From Solirubrobacterales bacterium (GTDB lineage Bacteria; Actinomycetota; Thermoleophilia; Solirubrobacterales; Solirubrobacteraceae), in the NCBI GenBank assembly GCA_013695395.1, contig JACDAP010000433.1, forward strand, positions 1-15,361: DNA of 15,361 nucleotides, in the 5' to 3' direction. Both the position numbers and the translations under genes were made by a program. Positions 13,852 through 15,361 of the stretch are shown here, piece after piece. Every line of letters begins with the position of its first letter. Position 1 is the stretch's first letter. Below the pieces are notes generated by a model that was given only the letters and a program-made list of their open reading frames with translations, had not been told where the DNA came from and did not search any database.

Positions 13852-14010
13852 TCAGATCAGCGTCTCGGGATCTCGGCCGCGAGCCCGCGCCCACGCCCAG
13901 CGGGTCGCGAGCGTCGCCCAGTCGGCGACGCCCCCGTAGAGGTGTCCGAGCGGTCCGGTGAGCAGCCAGGCGGCGGCGCGGCGGCGGGCGGGCGGGCGGC
14001 GAGCGGGCAC
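13852..14010 (-). CDS. Small basic, Trp-rich protein (52 aa), divergent from tig
   Basis: A 52-aa ORF with a GTG start: an Arg/Pro-rich head (PARRPPARRR), then AAAWLLTGPLGHLYGGVADWATLATRWAWARARGRDP. The middle could be a short amphipathic or membrane helix and has three Trp. I do not recognise the family for certain, though the WLLTGPLGH...VADW segment resembles small actinobacterial membrane proteins. Support comes from the -10 box TACCTT exactly 6 nt before the GTG on this strand, and from the ORF filling an otherwise empty gap between the GGDEF stop (18 bp away) and tig. The frame continues antisense through tig, but that extension is a shadow. Confidence 0.55.
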   Translation of the reverse strand: MPARRPPARRRAAAWLLTGPLGHLYGGVADWATLATRWAWARARGRDPETLI

Positions 14011-14016
14011 AGGCGG

Positions 14017-14026
14017 AAGGTACCCT
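14017..14026. promoter_or_regulatory. Overlapping divergent -10 boxes (tig and small ORF)
   Basis: The plus strand has TACCCT at 14021-14026, 8 nt before the tig ATG. The minus strand has TACCTT (14022-14017), 6 nt before the small ORF's GTG. The two boxes share the central TA of GGTACC, forming one bidirectional promoter core with leaderless or nearly leaderless transcripts in both directions. Confidence 0.45.
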
Positions 14027-14034
14027 GCCCGGCA

Positions 14035-15361
14035 ATGGACGCAGACACCGTCACCACCACCGTCACCGAGCTTCCCGAGTCGCGCGTGCGCCTCGAGGTG
14101 GAGGTGACGCCGAAGGAGGTGCAGCGCCGACTCAACGAGACCGCCGCGAAGCTCGGCCGTGACCTGCGGATGCCCGGCTTCCGCAAGGGCAAGGTGCCGC
14201 CCCCGGTCGTCGTGCGCCAGCTCGGCCTCGAGGCCGTCATGGACGAGACCGTCCGCGGGCAGCTCGGCCGCTGGTACCTCGACGCGCTCCAGCAGTCGAA
14301 GATCGTTCCGATCGGCGACCCGGACGTCGACATGAAGGAGCTCCCCGGCGCCGGGGACCCGTTCGCGTTCTCGATCGAGATCGGCGTGCGGCCCGTCGCC
14401 CAGCTCGGCGACTACAAGGGCGTGAGCGCACCGAAGCGCGAGGCCGCCGCCACCGAGGAGGCCATCCAGGCCGAGCTCGACCAGCTCCGCGAGCAGGGCG
14501 CCCGCCTGGAGTCCAAGGACGGCGCCGCCGTCGAGGGCGACTTCGTGGTCATGGACTACAAGGGCTTCGTCGATGGCGAGCCCTTCGAGGGTGGCGAGGG
14601 GCGCGATCAGCTCATCGAGCTCGGCTCCGGCCGTCTCATCCCGGGCTTCGAGGAGCAGATCACCGGCGCGGTGGCCGACGAGGAGCGCACGATCACCGTC
14701 GAGTTCCCGGACGACTACCACGCCGAGCACCTGGCCGGGAAGCCTGCGACCTTCGAGCTCTCGATCAGGGACGTCAAGGCGAAGGAGATGCCTGAGCTGG
14801 ACGACGACTTCGCCTCTGATTCGGCCGGCTTCGACACCCTGGACGAGCTCAAGGAGGACATCGCCGCGAAGCTGACCGAGGCCGAATCCTCGAAGGTCGA
14901 GGGCGAGTTCCGCGAGGCGGCGCTCGACGCCGTCGTCGCCGGCGCGACCGTCGAGATCCCTGATGCGCTGATCGACGCGCGCGCCAAGGAGCTGTGGGAG
15001 CGGATGCTCGGCACGATGCAGCAGCAGGGCATCGACAAGGACACCTACCTGCGGATCGCCGGCAAGGACGAGGAGTCGCTGCTGGCCGAGGCCCGCCCGG
15101 ACGCCGAGCAGGCGCTGCGCCGCGAGGCGGTCATCGCCGCGGTCATTCTGGCCGAGGGCATCGAGCCCTCCGACGGCGACCTGCTCGACGCGCTCCAGGC
15201 CTCCGCGGTGCAGGAGCAGACCACGCCCGAGAAGCTCCGCGACCGCCTGAAGAAGGCGGGTCGCCTCGAGGAGCTCACCGACGACATCGCCCAGCGTCAG
15301 GCGGTCGACCTCATCGCCGAGCACGCCACGGCCACCGCCGCGCCGGAGCCGGCCGCCGACG
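14035..15361 (+). CDS. tig: Trigger factor, ribosome-associated chaperone and prolyl isomerase (3' end outside window)
   Basis: The first 442 codons of trigger factor, which binds at the ribosome exit tunnel (via L23) and helps nascent chains fold. The N-terminal ribosome-binding domain carries the signature GFRKGKVP at residues 48-55. The FKBP-type peptidyl-prolyl isomerase domain runs from about residue 165 (GDFVVMDYKGFVDGEPFEGGEG...LIPGFEEQITG) to about 245. The C-terminal helical chaperone arms follow (ELKEDIAAKL..., EIPDALIDARAKELWERM, EELTDDIAQRQAVDLIAEHA). The frame is open at the window edge in an Ala/Pro-rich tail; bacterial trigger factors are usually 430-480 aa, so only a few codons are missing. 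The ATG at 14035 has no Shine-Dalgarno, and the TACCCT box 8 nt upstream suggests an almost leaderless mRNA. tig is often followed by clpP, which is not visible here. Confidence 0.96.
   Translation, partial: MDADTVTTTVTELPESRVRLEVEVTPKEVQRRLNETAAKLGRDLRMPGFRKGKVPPPVVVRQLGLEAVMDETVRGQLGRWYLDALQQSKIVPIGDPDVDMKELPGAGDPFAFSIEIGVRPVAQLGDYKGVSAPKREAAATEEAIQAELDQLREQGARLESKDGAAVEGDFVVMDYKGFVDGEPFEGGEGRDQLIELGSGRLIPGFEEQITGAVADEERTITVEFPDDYHAEHLAGKPATFELSIRDVKAKEMPELDDDFASDSAGFDTLDELKEDIAAKLTEAESSKVEGEFREAALDAVVAGATVEIPDALIDARAKELWERMLGTMQQQGIDKDTYLRIAGKDEESLLAEARPDAEQALRREAVIAAVILAEGIEPSDGDLLDALQASAVQEQTTPEKLRDRLKKAGRLEELTDDIAQRQAVDLIAEHATATAAPEPAAD

Noticed and set aside
13966..14007. CGG/GGGC-rich stretch as a tandem repeat
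   Set aside because: The units are irregular and the stretch encodes the Arg/Pro-rich start of the small ORF and adjacent codons; it looks like compositional bias rather than a repeat array.
13852..15324. 490-codon minus-strand frame through tig
   Set aside because: Everything beyond about 14010 is antisense to the unmistakable trigger factor. Only the last 52 codons, with their own -10 box, are kept as a possible gene.

Overview
The window is dense, high-GC bacterial chromosome with short intergenic gaps. It looks like a high-GC Actinomycetota. A Thermoleophilia/Solirubrobacterales-type lineage is my tentative guess, from the families present (streptogrisin-like protease, hydrolase-cyclase fusion, AI-2E protein, Atu2307/SP_0267-like luciferase-type monooxygenase) and from starts that look leaderless. 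No transposase, integrase, phage gene or CRISPR array is visible, and no stretch over about 300 bases lacks a gene.

Layout: (1) Positions 26-1831, minus strand: SCP2-like sterol-carrier protein, METTL7-like SAM methyltransferase and YigB-like HAD phosphatase, the last two with a 4-bp start/stop overlap. (2) 1906-2978, plus: a flavin-dependent monooxygenase behind a perfect MarR-type palindrome. (3) 2979-4013, minus: secreted trypsin-fold protease. (4) 4102-4452, plus: small zinc-ribbon membrane protein, meeting tail to tail an AI-2E family membrane protein (4446-5555, minus), which lies 18 bp downstream of a Crp/Fnr-like regulator (5574-6284, minus). (5) 6369-6442: tRNA-His(GTG). (6) 6473-8833, minus: large exported M19-like amidohydrolase. 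(7) 8928-9560, plus: orphan SMI1/KNR4 (SUKH) protein. (8) 9622-10815, plus: class I HMG-CoA reductase. (9) 10837-13833, plus: small membrane protein, degenerate alpha/beta-hydrolase fused to a class III nucleotide cyclase, and a membrane diguanylate cyclase. (10) 13852-14010, minus, and 14035 to the end, plus: a 52-codon basic ORF diverging from trigger factor (tig), which is cut by the window edge.

The genes do not form one pathway. The most coherent group is the signalling stretch at 10837-13833, where a cAMP-type cyclase with an apparently dead hydrolase domain sits between a membrane protein and a c-di-GMP synthase. The most distinctive non-coding signals are a recurring TAnnnT box placed 6-8 nt before start codons (leaderless promoters), a compact divergent promoter before tig in which the two -10 boxes share one TA, and the perfect operator before the monooxygenase. 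I see no clearly new defence or mobile system.
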